DNA of 64,000 nt, taken from the NCBI GenBank assembly GCA_947495295.1, contig CANLYJ010000002.1:682001-746000 (forward strand), written 5' to 3'. Position 1 is the stretch's first letter. Each line of letters opens with the position of its first letter. Origin of the DNA: an uncultured Paracoccaceae bacterium. GTDB lineage: Bacteria; Pseudomonadota; Alphaproteobacteria; Rhodobacterales; Rhodobacteraceae. Below are positions 53,227 to 63,205 of this stretch, piece after piece. The position numbers and the translations under genes were made by a program. The notes beneath the pieces are model-generated. The model ran no database searches, had not been told where the DNA came from, and saw only the letters and a list, made by a program, of their open reading frames with translations.

Positions 53227-54213
53227 TCAGCCTTTTAACCGTTCCAGCACATCCAGCCCCTGCATCGCCAGAAAATGCAGGATGTCGATGAAAATCCAGT
53301 TCTCGGCCAGCTTGTCACCATCCCGGCGGTACATATCAACCACCCGCATCTCTGCCGGTTCCCCGGCGGGCATGCCCAGATAGCCACCGGCATTGGTGAC
53401 CGTCAGATTGGCCCAGCCAAAGAAGCCCCCGAAATTACCTTCGGCCATCCGGCAGATATGGCCATTATAAACCCGGTCCTTGATCTGGGTGCGGAACGGC
53501 CCCTGATGCTGTGCGATGTAACGGTCGATCGTGTAGGTCGCCCCGATCCCCTCTGGCCCCCACCAGATCATGTCGTCATGCCAACACTGCGCCAGTTCCT
53601 CTTGCGGGGTGCTGTATTTCTGATGGGCGTTGATATCGCCGATCATGGTGTTGATCAGGGCGAGCGTCTTGTCACCCATCGCCGGGTCCGCATCATCAAA
53701 CAGCAACCCGTCATGGGTGGCAGGGCCGGGCTGGACCAGATGCATGCCGGTTTGCGGGGGCAGGGGGTATTGGCCCGCCTGCCGCATCAGGTGGATCAGA
53801 TCGCAGAACAGGGCGGTTTCGACAATCTTGCCATCCACGACCTTGTTGAATTCGGCATAGCGCAGCATCGCGATGCGGCGGTTCGGTTTGATCCCAAGGA
53901 ATTGCGCATCAAACAGGCCCATCAGATGGCCCATGGAGATCACCCAGACTGACTGAAATCCGTCGATTTCATTCTTGCCTGCGATAAAGATATCCTGCCG
54001 CCGCTGCACCGGCGACATGGCGGACAAGAAGGGTGACCAAAAACTGTCGGCCACCGCCTGCGCGCCGTGTTGTTCGTAAAACGGGTGCATGCCGCGCCAG
54101 TGCCAGTCGGGGCTGGTGCGTTCGGCCAGAACCGCCGCCACATTATCAGGCGTGGCCTTGGCCAGCGCATCGTAATGGGCGCGCACCAGCGCCTTTTCAG
54201 CTTGGAAACTCAT
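53227..54213 (-). CDS. SnoaL/NTF2-like protein, apparently double-domain
   Basis: 328 aa, 'CWHDDMIWWGPEGIGAT', 'VVDMYRRDGDKLAENWIFIDILHFL'; similar layout to 60736-61749. Confidence 0.82.
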   Translation of the reverse strand: MSFQAEKALVRAHYDALAKATPDNVAAVLAERTSPDWHWRGMHPFYEQHGAQAVADSFWSPFLSAMSPVQRRQDIFIAGKNEIDGFQSVWVISMGHLMGLFDAQFLGIKPNRRIAMLRYAEFNKVVDGKIVETALFCDLIHLMRQAGQYPLPPQTGMHLVQPGPATHDGLLFDDADPAMGDKTLALINTMIGDINAHQKYSTPQEELAQCWHDDMIWWGPEGIGATYTIDRYIAQHQGPFRTQIKDRVYNGHICRMAEGNFGGFFGWANLTVTNAGGYLGMPAGEPAEMRVVDMYRRDGDKLAENWIFIDILHFLAMQGLDVLERLKG

Positions 54214-54215
54214 GC

Positions 54216-55094
54216 TTATCCCTTAACGGCCCCTGCGGTCAGGCCGGATACAATCTGGCGCTGGAAGAACAGGATCATCACGAAAAGCGGTGCGGTCACG
54301 GATACAACCGCTGCCACTGCAAACATGACGTTGCCCTTGGTCTGGGTGGTGCCAAGGAAGCTAAAGATCTTGGGGATCATTGTGTGGTTTTCCTTGGACA
54401 AGAGCATCGTGGTTGTGGCGAAATCATTGAAGGCCAGCAGGAAGGAAAACAGGCCTGTGGTGATCACGCCGGGCCACATGACCGGGATGATCACATGGCG
54501 AAAGGCCTGAAAACGGGTGCAGCCATCAACCATGGCACTTTCGTCCAGATCCTTGGGGATGTTCTTGAAAAAGGAATGCAGCATCCACAGCGTGAAGGGC
54601 TGGTTGATCGCGACCAGCACGATGATGGTGGTCGAGAGATGCCCCCAGAGGTTCCATTCGAAAAACGGTAGCAGATAGCCAGAGACCAGCGTGATCGGGG
54701 GCATGGCCCGAAAGATCAGGGCGAAGAGCAAGAGCCAAAACGCGTAGCGATAGGTGGAGCGGGACAGGGCGTAACCCGCCAGTGTCCCGCAGGTGAGTGA
54801 GATGGTCACGACGAAAAAGCAAACGATCACGGTGTTGAGTGCAGCGCGCCAGAATTCTTCCTGAATCCAGGCACCATAATAACCGTCCCCGGTAAACGCG
54901 CCGCCTGTTTCAACACGGGTCAATGTGCCAAACAGCGAATTAGCCCAATCCGCCTTGGAAAAGAAATCACCTTCGACCTTGAACGACCCCCACAGCGTCC
55001 AGAGGAACGGGAAGGCGGCCATGATCAGCCAAAGCACCAGAAAACTGGTGGCGAGGAAACGGACGTTCAGCGGGCGGCGTGTGGCGACTGACAT
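54216..55094 (-). CDS. ABC transporter permease, carbohydrate-uptake CUT1/MalG type
   Basis: 'ESAMVDGCTRFQAFRHVIIPVMWPGVITTGLFSFLLAFNDF' EAA loop. Confidence 0.93.
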   Translation of the reverse strand: MSVATRRPLNVRFLATSFLVLWLIMAAFPFLWTLWGSFKVEGDFFSKADWANSLFGTLTRVETGGAFTGDGYYGAWIQEEFWRAALNTVIVCFFVVTISLTCGTLAGYALSRSTYRYAFWLLLFALIFRAMPPITLVSGYLLPFFEWNLWGHLSTTIIVLVAINQPFTLWMLHSFFKNIPKDLDESAMVDGCTRFQAFRHVIIPVMWPGVITTGLFSFLLAFNDFATTTMLLSKENHTMIPKIFSFLGTTQTKGNVMFAVAAVVSVTAPLFVMILFFQRQIVSGLTAGAVKG

Positions 55095-55104
55095 GGGTGA
55101 TCCC

Positions 55105-56130
55105 TTACTTTTGCGTGCCGAAATCGCGCCAGGTGCGCACAAGGACGGGTGAAAGAAGCATGGCGACAAAGATGATCGTCAGAACCGATGTGGCCGCAGC
55201 GGATGATAGCAACCGCGTCTCGCCCCCCAGATCATTGAAGATCGCATAGGACAGGGACGTGGCATGGGCTGCCGCACTGAAACTGATGATCGGTTCAAAG
55301 ACACGGAAGTTATCCATCAACTGGATCAAGGCGATAAAGGTGGTCAGGGGTGCCAGATGCGGCACCACGACATAGCGGATGCGTTCCCAGCGGCTGGCGC
55401 CATCGATCATTGCGGCTTCCAGCGTGTCCTGGTTCACGGTTTGCAGCCCGGCATAGTAAACGATGAAGGCGAACGGGGCCGAATGCCAGACCCCATAGAA
55501 CATCAACATCGCCCACATCAGCGGGGTTGATGCCTTGACTGACAGGGACGGATCGCTGGCCAACCATTGCAGCCCTGTGCCCAGAATGCCCCGCGCGTCC
55601 ACCATCCAGAAGATGATCAGCGACCCCACCAAAGGCGTCACAATCATCGGCAGAAGCGAGAAAAAGATTGTCGGCCCGCGCATCGCCCGCGCAACCGAAT
55701 TGACCGCAATAGCGATAAAGAAGCCAAGGATGATGGTCAGTGGGGTGACAATGGCGGTGTAGGTGATGGTGAACCCCAGAGCCTTGTAAAACGGCAGGTT
55801 CATCAGGGTGCGCCCGAAATCGGGCAAGCCATCAGAATTGATCCAGGCCTGCCCCACCTCGCTGATGGCAAGGTGATTGCGGTCTTTATAGATATCAAGG
55901 CCCGCCCATTTGCCAAGCGGTTCCGCCTCTTCCAATGCGGCGGTGGCTTCCTGGTCGACGGTCGTGGCCTTTGTGCAGCCAAAGGGGCCGCAGTTTTCAA
56001 CCTCGACAATCACCTGTTCATGTTTGGAATAAAGCGACTGGGTCACCACGGACACCAAGGGCAAGGCGATGAATAGGATCATCAGCAGCACGGATGGAAA
56101 AACAAACCAAAAGAATGTCTTATGCTTCAT
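55105..56130 (-). CDS. ABC transporter permease, CUT1/MalF type
   Basis: 'EAAMIDGASRWERIRYVVVPHLAPL' EAA loop. Confidence 0.93.
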   Translation of the reverse strand: MKHKTFFWFVFPSVLLMILFIALPLVSVVTQSLYSKHEQVIVEVENCGPFGCTKATTVDQEATAALEEAEPLGKWAGLDIYKDRNHLAISEVGQAWINSDGLPDFGRTLMNLPFYKALGFTITYTAIVTPLTIILGFFIAIAVNSVARAMRGPTIFFSLLPMIVTPLVGSLIIFWMVDARGILGTGLQWLASDPSLSVKASTPLMWAMLMFYGVWHSAPFAFIVYYAGLQTVNQDTLEAAMIDGASRWERIRYVVVPHLAPLTTFIALIQLMDNFRVFEPIISFSAAAHATSLSYAIFNDLGGETRLLSSAAATSVLTIIFVAMLLSPVLVRTWRDFGTQK

Positions 56131-56202
56131 GACATGCGCCCCAGCTGTCGCGGAATTGGGAAAAAGTCCGAGGGGCGGGCGGCCCCTCGGAGAATGGCAA
56201 CC

Positions 56203-57444
56203 TTACTGCAGGAAGCCGTTTTCTTTGGCCGCTGCTGTATAGGCGGCTTCGATATCGGCCAGCGTCTGTTCGGCGCTTTCGCTGCCTTGCAGGAAGTCGG
56301 CGATGTTGTCACCCAATGCGGTGTGCAGCAGGCCCTGATATGGCACCATCGGATAAGGGGTGGAGCCTGCAGCAACCGCAGCCAGAACGCCTTCATTCAC
56401 CGGGGCAGGCTGGAAGCCTTCCATCAGCCAGACCGCCTGCGACATGGTTTCGTCATTCAGGATGTCAGGGGATACGCCAGCTTTCATCGCGGTAAAGGTT
56501 GCTGCGGCGTCTTCGTCGCTGACATTCTTGGCCACGGTCCAGCCATCCCACCACAATGTGGTGGCCGGTGTGCCGCTGTCACCCACCGTCAGCGGGCCGC
56601 CGACCTTGGTGTTTTCATAGACCTGCGGTTCTGATCCTTCGTCATCCATCAAAACGCCGCTCCGGCTGCCCCACATGTTCATCAGGGCCACATTGCCTGC
56701 TTCCCATTCCGCAGATGTCGCGTTGCTGTCATGGGTCAGGTAGTCGGGGTTCATGTATTCCGACAGCGCCTTCATCATTTCCAGCGCTTCGACGCCCTGG
56801 GCGTTGTTAATGCTGACCTCGGCTGTGCCGGGGTTAAAGAACTGCCCGCCGGTGCCGATATACATATTGGTGAATTCCTGGGCCAGGTTCCAGCCGGCGG
56901 CATAGGCGCCACCAACGGGGTTTTCCATAATACCTTCGGCGCGGATTTTCTCGGCTGCGGCAAGAACTTCCTCATAAGATGTCGGCACCTCGGCACCGAT
57001 CTGTTCCAGCACGTCAGCCCGGTACACAAGGTGCTGCGCGTTGGCCATGAAAGCAACCGCCATGATCTTGCCATCCACGGTGATCAATTGCTGCTTTGGG
57101 ATGTCCTGACCATGGGCCGCGACCAGATCATCCAGCGGCTGAATGACATCTTCGTTGATCAGCGCCACGATGGATGAATTGGCCACAATCGCGGTAGTGT
57201 ATTCTGCCGGATTGCCGGTCATGCCGGCCACGTTGATCTTCTGGTGATCGGCGGTCAGGTTCGCCTCTGCATCGTCACCGGCACAGGCTACAGCTGCGGC
57301 AGCGACGGTCTGAATCGCGGGGAATTCATTGCCCACGATGTTCAAGCGGCCATCTGTGCAGCCCCCGTGACCATCTGCTAGTGCGGCCGTGGTGCCAAGC
57401 GCGGCAAAAGCCGTGCTTAGGGTCAATTTCTTCATAAGTGTCAT
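56203..57444 (-). CDS. ABC transporter extracellular solute-binding protein
   Basis: Signal peptide MTLMKKLTLSTAFAALGTTAALA; 'QHLVYRADVLEQIGAEVPTSYEEVLAAAEKIRAEG'. Confidence 0.93.
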   Translation of the reverse strand: MTLMKKLTLSTAFAALGTTAALADGHGGCTDGRLNIVGNEFPAIQTVAAAAVACAGDDAEANLTADHQKINVAGMTGNPAEYTTAIVANSSIVALINEDVIQPLDDLVAAHGQDIPKQQLITVDGKIMAVAFMANAQHLVYRADVLEQIGAEVPTSYEEVLAAAEKIRAEGIMENPVGGAYAAGWNLAQEFTNMYIGTGGQFFNPGTAEVSINNAQGVEALEMMKALSEYMNPDYLTHDSNATSAEWEAGNVALMNMWGSRSGVLMDDEGSEPQVYENTKVGGPLTVGDSGTPATTLWWDGWTVAKNVSDEDAAATFTAMKAGVSPDILNDETMSQAVWLMEGFQPAPVNEGVLAAVAAGSTPYPMVPYQGLLHTALGDNIADFLQGSESAEQTLADIEAAYTAAAKENGFLQ

Positions 57445-57544
57445 ATGCTTGGTCTCTCCCAGTTGTATTTCCCACCCCCGGTTCGGGGGCCGTATTGTGA
57501 CGTTTCCCGCCACATGAATTTCAGCCGCGACCGAATCGCGACAG

Positions 57545-57562
57545 TTTTGCATACGTTTGCAA
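57545..57562. promoter_or_regulatory. Putative LacI-family operator OL
   Basis: TTTTGCATACGTTTGCAA; exact reverse complement (17 bp) of the 57671 site. Confidence 0.88.
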
Positions 57563-57670
57563 TTTAATCCGCAAACCGCCACCCCGCGCAAGAAACTTTT
57601 CGAAAAATCCGCATTTGGTAAAGACAGAAAATTAGGGGTTGCTTGATTTGTGGAATCAGGCGAATGTTTT

Positions 57671-57687
57671 TTGCAAACGTATGCAAA
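57671..57687. promoter_or_regulatory. Putative LacI-family operator OR
   Basis: TTGCAAACGTATGCAAA, 10 bp upstream of the 57698 ATG. Confidence 0.88.
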
Positions 57688-57697
57688 GGGGACGCGC

Positions 57698-58744
57698 ATG
57701 GCCGAAATTCAACTGCGCAACGTGACAAAACGGTGGGGATCCTTCGTCGGCGTCAAGGAATTTGACCTGACGATTGCCGATCAGGAGTTTCTTGTGCTGC
57801 TTGGCCCCTCGGGCTGTGGCAAGACCACAACCATGCGGATGATCGCAGGGCTGGAGGATGCATCCGGCGGCGATATCCTTGTCGACGGCAAGCGCATCAA
57901 CGATCTGGACCCCAAGGATCGCGATGTGGCAATGGTGTTCCAGTCTTACGCGCTTTACCCAAACATGAATGTCTACGACAATATCCGCTTTCCGCTGAAG
58001 GTCCGGGGCATTCCGCAATCGGAACATGACGACCGGGTCAAACGCGCCTCTGCCATGGTGGAACTGGATGAATTCCTGCATCGCAAACCCGCCGAACTGT
58101 CAGGTGGTCAGCGTCAGCGCGTGGCCCTTGCCCGCGCGGTTGTGCGTGAACCCAATGTGTTCCTGATGGATGAACCGCTGTCCAATCTGGATGCAAAGCT
58201 GCGGGTGTCGACCCGTGCGCAGATCAAGAATCTGAGCCATGAACTCAAAACCACAACCATCTACGTCACCCATGACCAGATCGAGGCGATGACCCTCGCC
58301 GACCGGGTCGTCGTGATGAACAAGGGGGTGGTCCAGCAGGTCGGCACCCCGACCGATATCTATGACAGCCCGGCGAATACATTTGTGGCCGGTTTCATCG
58401 GCTCCCCCGCCATGAACCTGATGGAAGGGGTGCTGGAAAATGGCACCTTCACAGCGCAAAATGTCACGATCCCGGGCCTGCCCACCAGCCATAACGGCCC
58501 GGTGACACTGGGCTTCCGGGCCGAGGATGCCAGTGTCGCCGAAAGCCAGGCAGAGGCGAATTCCAAGGTCTATTCGCTGGAACTGCTGGGCGAGGCGACG
58601 ATGGTCACGATGCGGGCCGGTGGCACGATCCTGTCGGTCAAATCGGGCAAGGATTACCGGGTCGAAATCGATGATCCGGTCAGCGCCAACATCCCGGCCG
58701 ACATTTGCCATCTGTTTGATGCTGAAACAGGTGAGCGTATCTAA
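57698..58744 (+). CDS. ABC transporter ATP-binding protein, MalK/UgpC type
   Basis: LLGPSGCGKTTTMRMIAGLE; LSGGQRQRVALARAVVREPNVFLMDEPLSNLDAKLR. Confidence 0.96.
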   Translation: MAEIQLRNVTKRWGSFVGVKEFDLTIADQEFLVLLGPSGCGKTTTMRMIAGLEDASGGDILVDGKRINDLDPKDRDVAMVFQSYALYPNMNVYDNIRFPLKVRGIPQSEHDDRVKRASAMVELDEFLHRKPAELSGGQRQRVALARAVVREPNVFLMDEPLSNLDAKLRVSTRAQIKNLSHELKTTTIYVTHDQIEAMTLADRVVVMNKGVVQQVGTPTDIYDSPANTFVAGFIGSPAMNLMEGVLENGTFTAQNVTIPGLPTSHNGPVTLGFRAEDASVAESQAEANSKVYSLELLGEATMVTMRAGGTILSVKSGKDYRVEIDDPVSANIPADICHLFDAETGERI

Positions 58745-58748
58745 GCTG

Positions 58749-60251
58749 ATGCCGCAGAACCGTGCATATGATTTCATCGTTGTCGGTGCGGGATCGGCTG
58801 GTTGCGCGGTTGCCGCCAGCCTGGCTGATGCGCAGGCCGGTTCCATTGCGGTGATCGAGGCCGGGCCATCGGATGCCCATCCTTTTGTGAAAATCCCCTT
58901 TGCGCTGATCTGGCTGATGGGGTCGCGGCGCGACTGGCAATTCACATCCGCCCCGCAAAAGGCATTGGGCGGGCGGCAGATCAAGATCCCCCGCGGCAAG
59001 ATGCTGGGCGGGTCCGGGTCGATCAATTCGATGGTCTGGTTTCGCGGGCGCGCGGATGATTTTGACGGCTGGCAGGTCCCCGGTTGGGCATGGTCCGATG
59101 TGGCCCCGGCCTTTGATGCGATAGAGGCGCTTTTGACCCCTGCGTCCTTTGACGCAGCCCACCCATTGGTGCGTCGCTTGGGGCCGCTTTTTGGGGCGAA
59201 TACCGACACAAACCCGACCCCCGAACGCGAAAGCGGCGGGGTGTTCCGGTTCAACATGCGCCGCAACCGGCGCTGGTCGCCAGCCGATGCCTTTCTGCGC
59301 CCGGCGCAGGCCAAGGGCGTTACCGTTATCACGGGCAAAGAGGTCGCGCGGCTTGGCTTTGATGGCAAAACCGCGCGTGACGTTGTTTTCAAGGACGGCA
59401 GCACGATCCACGCCCGCCGGGGAATTGTGCTTAGCGCCGGAGCGATCGGGTCGCCGACGATATTGTTGCAGTCCGGCGTTGGACCGGCGCAAGATCTAAC
59501 CGCGCAGAATATCCCGGTGATCATGGATGCCCCCGGCGTGGGCGCCAACCTGCATGATCACCCCGGCGCGGGACTGCACTTTACAGGCAAAGGCACAGGC
59601 TATGGCGTATCGCTGGGGCAGGCGGCGGGCTGGCTGGCCGCCCCGCTGCAATACCTGCTGCGGCGCAAGGGCAGGCTGGCCTCGCCCACCGTCGAAGGCG
59701 GCATGTTTTTCAATGCCACCGGGCAGGGCACGGTTCCTGATGTGCAGACCCATTTCATCCCGTTTTTCCTGAACTGGAAAGGCAGCCGTTACGCGCCCGG
59801 TGAAGGATATTTCGCCGATATCTGCGTCTGCCGCCCCAAATCGCGGGGGCAAATGCGGCTGACCGATGACGGGATCAGCATTGATTTCAACCTGCTGTCT
59901 GACCCGGCCGATCTTGACCTGATGGTTGCGGGGCTGAAACGGCTGCGGGTCTTGCTGGCTGAGGCGGGATTGCCCGGTCACGAAGGCTATCCCGGCGCTG
60001 ATTGCCAAAGTGACGCGGCATTGCGCGCCTATATCAAGGCGCATTGCGGCACTGCCTATCACCCCGTTGGCACGCTGCGCATGGGAACGGGCGACGCGCC
60101 TGTGACGCCGCGCCTTGCCTTGCGCGGGTTGGAAAACCTTTGGGTCGCTGACGCCTCTGTCATGCCCAATATCACCTCTGCCAATACCAACGCCCCGTCG
60201 ATGATGATCGGTCATCGGGCGGGGCAGATCATCGCAAAGGATGCCGCATGA
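58749..60251 (+). CDS. GMC-family FAD-dependent oxidoreductase
   Basis: YDFIVVGAGSAGCAVAASL; GGSGSINSMVWFRG; GAIGSPTILLQSGVGP; HCGTAYHPVGTLRMG. Confidence 0.95.
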   Translation: MPQNRAYDFIVVGAGSAGCAVAASLADAQAGSIAVIEAGPSDAHPFVKIPFALIWLMGSRRDWQFTSAPQKALGGRQIKIPRGKMLGGSGSINSMVWFRGRADDFDGWQVPGWAWSDVAPAFDAIEALLTPASFDAAHPLVRRLGPLFGANTDTNPTPERESGGVFRFNMRRNRRWSPADAFLRPAQAKGVTVITGKEVARLGFDGKTARDVVFKDGSTIHARRGIVLSAGAIGSPTILLQSGVGPAQDLTAQNIPVIMDAPGVGANLHDHPGAGLHFTGKGTGYGVSLGQAAGWLAAPLQYLLRRKGRLASPTVEGGMFFNATGQGTVPDVQTHFIPFFLNWKGSRYAPGEGYFADICVCRPKSRGQMRLTDDGISIDFNLLSDPADLDLMVAGLKRLRVLLAEAGLPGHEGYPGADCQSDAALRAYIKAHCGTAYHPVGTLRMGTGDAPVTPRLALRGLENLWVADASVMPNITSANTNAPSMMIGHRAGQIIAKDAA

Positions 60252-60739
60252 GCCACGATCCGAAATCAGCCGCGTCACTGGCCGTCGTCAAGGCGATGGA
60301 GGCCGGGCTGGCCGCCAATGAAATGGACATGACCAAGTATTTCACCGAAGATTTCACATGGCGTGGCAATCAAGGCTGTGGCACAAAAAACGGGGTTGCG
60401 GCGTTCCAGCGCAACTGGCAATGGCCGCTGCGGGCGGCCTTTACCGACCGCGACTATATTACCGAAGAATTCCTAGCAGATGGCGAATGGGCCGCCTGTT
60501 TTGGCCATATCGAAGGCACGCATTCCGGCACGTTCATGGGCATCCCTGCCACGGGGAAACGGGTGAAAATCCCCTATATGGATTTCTGGCGGATCGAAGA
60601 TGGACGGATCGCCGATAACCCGGTTTCTGTCGATTTCGCCTCTGTCATGCAGCAACTGGGCGTCGATGTTTTTGGCGGCCACGGTTGGGAAAACTACGAT
60701 CGTGGTGATGCGACACCACCAACACCCCAGGAAATGTGA
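60248..60739 (+). CDS. SnoaL/NTF2-like protein (single domain)
   Basis: 'FTEDFTWRGNQGCGTKNGVAAFQRNWQWPLRAAF…FMGIPATGKRVKIPYMDFWRIEDGRIADN'; ATGA overlaps. Confidence 0.9.
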   Translation: MSHDPKSAASLAVVKAMEAGLAANEMDMTKYFTEDFTWRGNQGCGTKNGVAAFQRNWQWPLRAAFTDRDYITEEFLADGEWAACFGHIEGTHSGTFMGIPATGKRVKIPYMDFWRIEDGRIADNPVSVDFASVMQQLGVDVFGGHGWENYDRGDATPPTPQEM

Positions 60740-61749
60740 TGTCACATCTGGCCAATAAACGACGTCTGAAAACCTATCTTGATACTTTTGCCCATCCGGG
60801 CGGGCATGATGACGCCGTACGCGATTTCTTTGCGCCCGGCGCAGTGATCCATCACAGCCATCCCATCAATGACCTGTCAGGGCCTGACGACTATATCACC
60901 CGGTTCCTGTCACCGCTCCAGACTGCGTTTCAGGGGCTTTACCGGCGCGACTACATCCTGACCGGCGGCGCGTTTGAAGAGGCCAACTGGGTCACTGCCA
61001 CCGGTTATTACGTCGGACATTTCGCCAATGACTGGCTGGGCATCAAGGCGACCGGCGCGTTGGCTTATCTACGCGTTGGCGAATTTCACCGGATGGAAAA
61101 CGGGCAGGCCGTTGAAAGCTGGATTTATCTGGACATCCCCGAATTGATGATCGCCGCCGGGCAATGGCCGATCGCCGACAGTCCGGGGCGCGATCGGGGC
61201 TATACCGGCCCGCATCGCGGTCCGGCGACCCAGGATGGGCTGCAACTGCATGAAAACGATCTGGCGCATGGCGAAAGCTCTGCCGCGCTCGTCACGGATA
61301 TGCTGGGGCAGCTGGCCACGCCCGATGAGGGCTGGCGCCCCTATTGGCACGACAACATGGTCTGGTACGGGCCGGCCGCCTTTGGCTCTTTTATTGGTCT
61401 TGAGAATTTCGCGGGTTTTCAGGTGCCGTTTGAACGGGCCTTTTCGCACTGGTCCGGCGGGTCCGCAGGCAATGGCGTCACCCGGCATCTGACCCGTCAG
61501 GGCGACGGCGACTATGTCTGGAGCGCGGGCTGGCCGTCGCTTATGGCCGTGCGCAAAGACGTGTTTCTGGGTCAGCCGCCCAGCACAGATACGCTGCTAA
61601 TGCGGGTGTGTGACTGGTGGCGGCGCGAAGGCGACCTGCTCGTCGAAAACTGGGTTTTCGTTGATATTCCCGATGTCCTTTTGCAAATGGGCGTCGATTT
61701 GTTTCCCGGGCTGCATGACGTTGCACCCGGTCCACGCATGGCAGCCTAG
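60736..61749 (+). CDS. SnoaL/NTF2-like protein, apparently double-domain
   Basis: 337 aa; '[19 protein letters not shown]', '[39 protein letters not shown]'. Confidence 0.87.
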   Translation: MMSHLANKRRLKTYLDTFAHPGGHDDAVRDFFAPGAVIHHSHPINDLSGPDDYITRFLSPLQTAFQGLYRRDYILTGGAFEEANWVTATGYYVGHFANDWLGIKATGALAYLRVGEFHRMENGQAVESWIYLDIPELMIAAGQWPIADSPGRDRGYTGPHRGPATQDGLQLHENDLAHGESSAALVTDMLGQLATPDEGWRPYWHDNMVWYGPAAFGSFIGLENFAGFQVPFERAFSHWSGGSAGNGVTRHLTRQGDGDYVWSAGWPSLMAVRKDVFLGQPPSTDTLLMRVCDWWRREGDLLVENWVFVDIPDVLLQMGVDLFPGLHDVAPGPRMAA

Positions 61750-61762
61750 GAGAGTTCCGGCA

Positions 61763-63073
61763 ATGGCAATCACTTACCTCAAATCCGGTAAACCCGAAGC
61801 CGAACGGGCCGAGGATGATGCAAAAGTCCGCAAGATCGTTGAGGATACGCTGGCCGATATCGGCGCCCGCGGTGATGCGGCGGTGCGCGACCTGTCGGAG
61901 AAGTTCGACAAGTATTCACCGCCCAGCTTTCGCCTGTCGCAATCGGAGATTGATGCCGCCATGGCCAAGGTCTCTGCCCGCGATATGGAGGACATCAAAT
62001 TCGCACAGGACCAGATCCGCAATTTCGCGCAGGCACAGCGCGCTTCGATGACGGATGTAGAGGTTGAAACCATCCCCGGTGTGATCCTGGGCCACAAGAA
62101 TATCCCGGTCCAATCGGTTGGCTGCTATGTGCCCGGCGGCAAGTTCCCCATGGTCGCCTCCGCGCATATGTCGGTCCTGACGGCATCGGTTGCCGGGGTG
62201 CCGCGCATCGTGGCCTCTGCCCCGCCGCAAAATGGCGAACCGCATCCGGCCATTGTGGCTGCGATGCATCTGGGTGGTGCGCATGAGATTTACGTGCTGG
62301 GTGGGATGCAGGCCGTGGGCGCCATGGCGCTGGGCACTGAAACCATTGACCCGGTGCATATGATTGTCGGCCCCGGCAATGCCTTTGTGGCCGAAGCCAA
62401 GCGGCAATTATTCGGGCGTGTGGGCATCGACCTGTTCGCAGGCCCGACAGAAACCATGGTGATTGCTGATGACACGGTTGATGCAGAACTTTGCGCCACA
62501 GATCTGCTCGGGCAGGCCGAACATGGCTATAACTCTCCTGCCGTGCTGCTGACCAATTCCGAAAAACTGGCCCGCGACACGCTGAATGAAATCGACCGCA
62601 TTCTCGACATCCTGCCCACGGCGGAAACCGCGCGCACCAGTTGGGAGGATTATGGCGAGGTGATCCTTTGCGACACTTACGATGAAATGCTGCGCGTGGC
62701 CGATGACATTGCCTCTGAACATGTGCAGGTGATGACGGATCGCGACGATTGGTTCCTTGAAAACATGACCTGCTACGGGGCGCTGTTTCTGGGTGCCCGC
62801 ACCAATGTAGCCAACGGTGACAAGGTCATCGGCACCAACCACACGCTGCCGACTAAAAAGGCGGGTCGCTATACCGGCGGGCTTTGGGTTGGCAAGTTCC
62901 TGAAAACCCATAGCTACCAAAAGATCCTGACGGATGAGGCGGCGACGCTGGTCGGTGAATACGGATCACGGCTTTGCATGCTGGAAGGGTTCGTAGGCCA
63001 TGCCGAACAATGCAATATCCGCGTGCGCCGCTATGGTGGTAAAAACGTGGCATATGGAACGGCGGCGGAATAG
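61763..63073 (+). CDS. HisD-family dehydrogenase (histidinol dehydrogenase homologue, HpsN-like)
   Basis: '[20 protein letters not shown]', '[30 protein letters not shown]', 'ASEHVQVM'; catabolic context without other his genes. Confidence 0.9.
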   Translation: MAITYLKSGKPEAERAEDDAKVRKIVEDTLADIGARGDAAVRDLSEKFDKYSPPSFRLSQSEIDAAMAKVSARDMEDIKFAQDQIRNFAQAQRASMTDVEVETIPGVILGHKNIPVQSVGCYVPGGKFPMVASAHMSVLTASVAGVPRIVASAPPQNGEPHPAIVAAMHLGGAHEIYVLGGMQAVGAMALGTETIDPVHMIVGPGNAFVAEAKRQLFGRVGIDLFAGPTETMVIADDTVDAELCATDLLGQAEHGYNSPAVLLTNSEKLARDTLNEIDRILDILPTAETARTSWEDYGEVILCDTYDEMLRVADDIASEHVQVMTDRDDWFLENMTCYGALFLGARTNVANGDKVIGTNHTLPTKKAGRYTGGLWVGKFLKTHSYQKILTDEAATLVGEYGSRLCMLEGFVGHAEQCNIRVRRYGGKNVAYGTAAE

Positions 63074-63124
63074 AACAAAGACCATGTTATCATTTTGCCA
63101 AATGTGCTCCGCCCGTTCGTGGCT

Positions 63125-63147
63125 GAAACGATCCCCCGGATCGTTTC
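63125..63147. repeat. Hairpin between the HisD-like and SDR genes
   Basis: GAAACGATCC-CCC-GGATCGTTTC perfect 10-bp arms. Confidence 0.85.
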
Positions 63148-63205
63148 TCAAACGCCACTCACCCCACCGCCGGAGGCGTCTGACATCGCGGCTTGGAACA
63201 GCCCT

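Noticed and set aside
58100-59548. 482-aa minus-strand ORF opposite the ABC ATPase and GMC genes
   Set aside because: Antisense shadow spanning two well-supported genes.
61763-63073. Assignment as hisD of histidine biosynthesis
   Set aside because: No other his genes nearby and the operon context is catabolic; kept as a HisD-family dehydrogenase.
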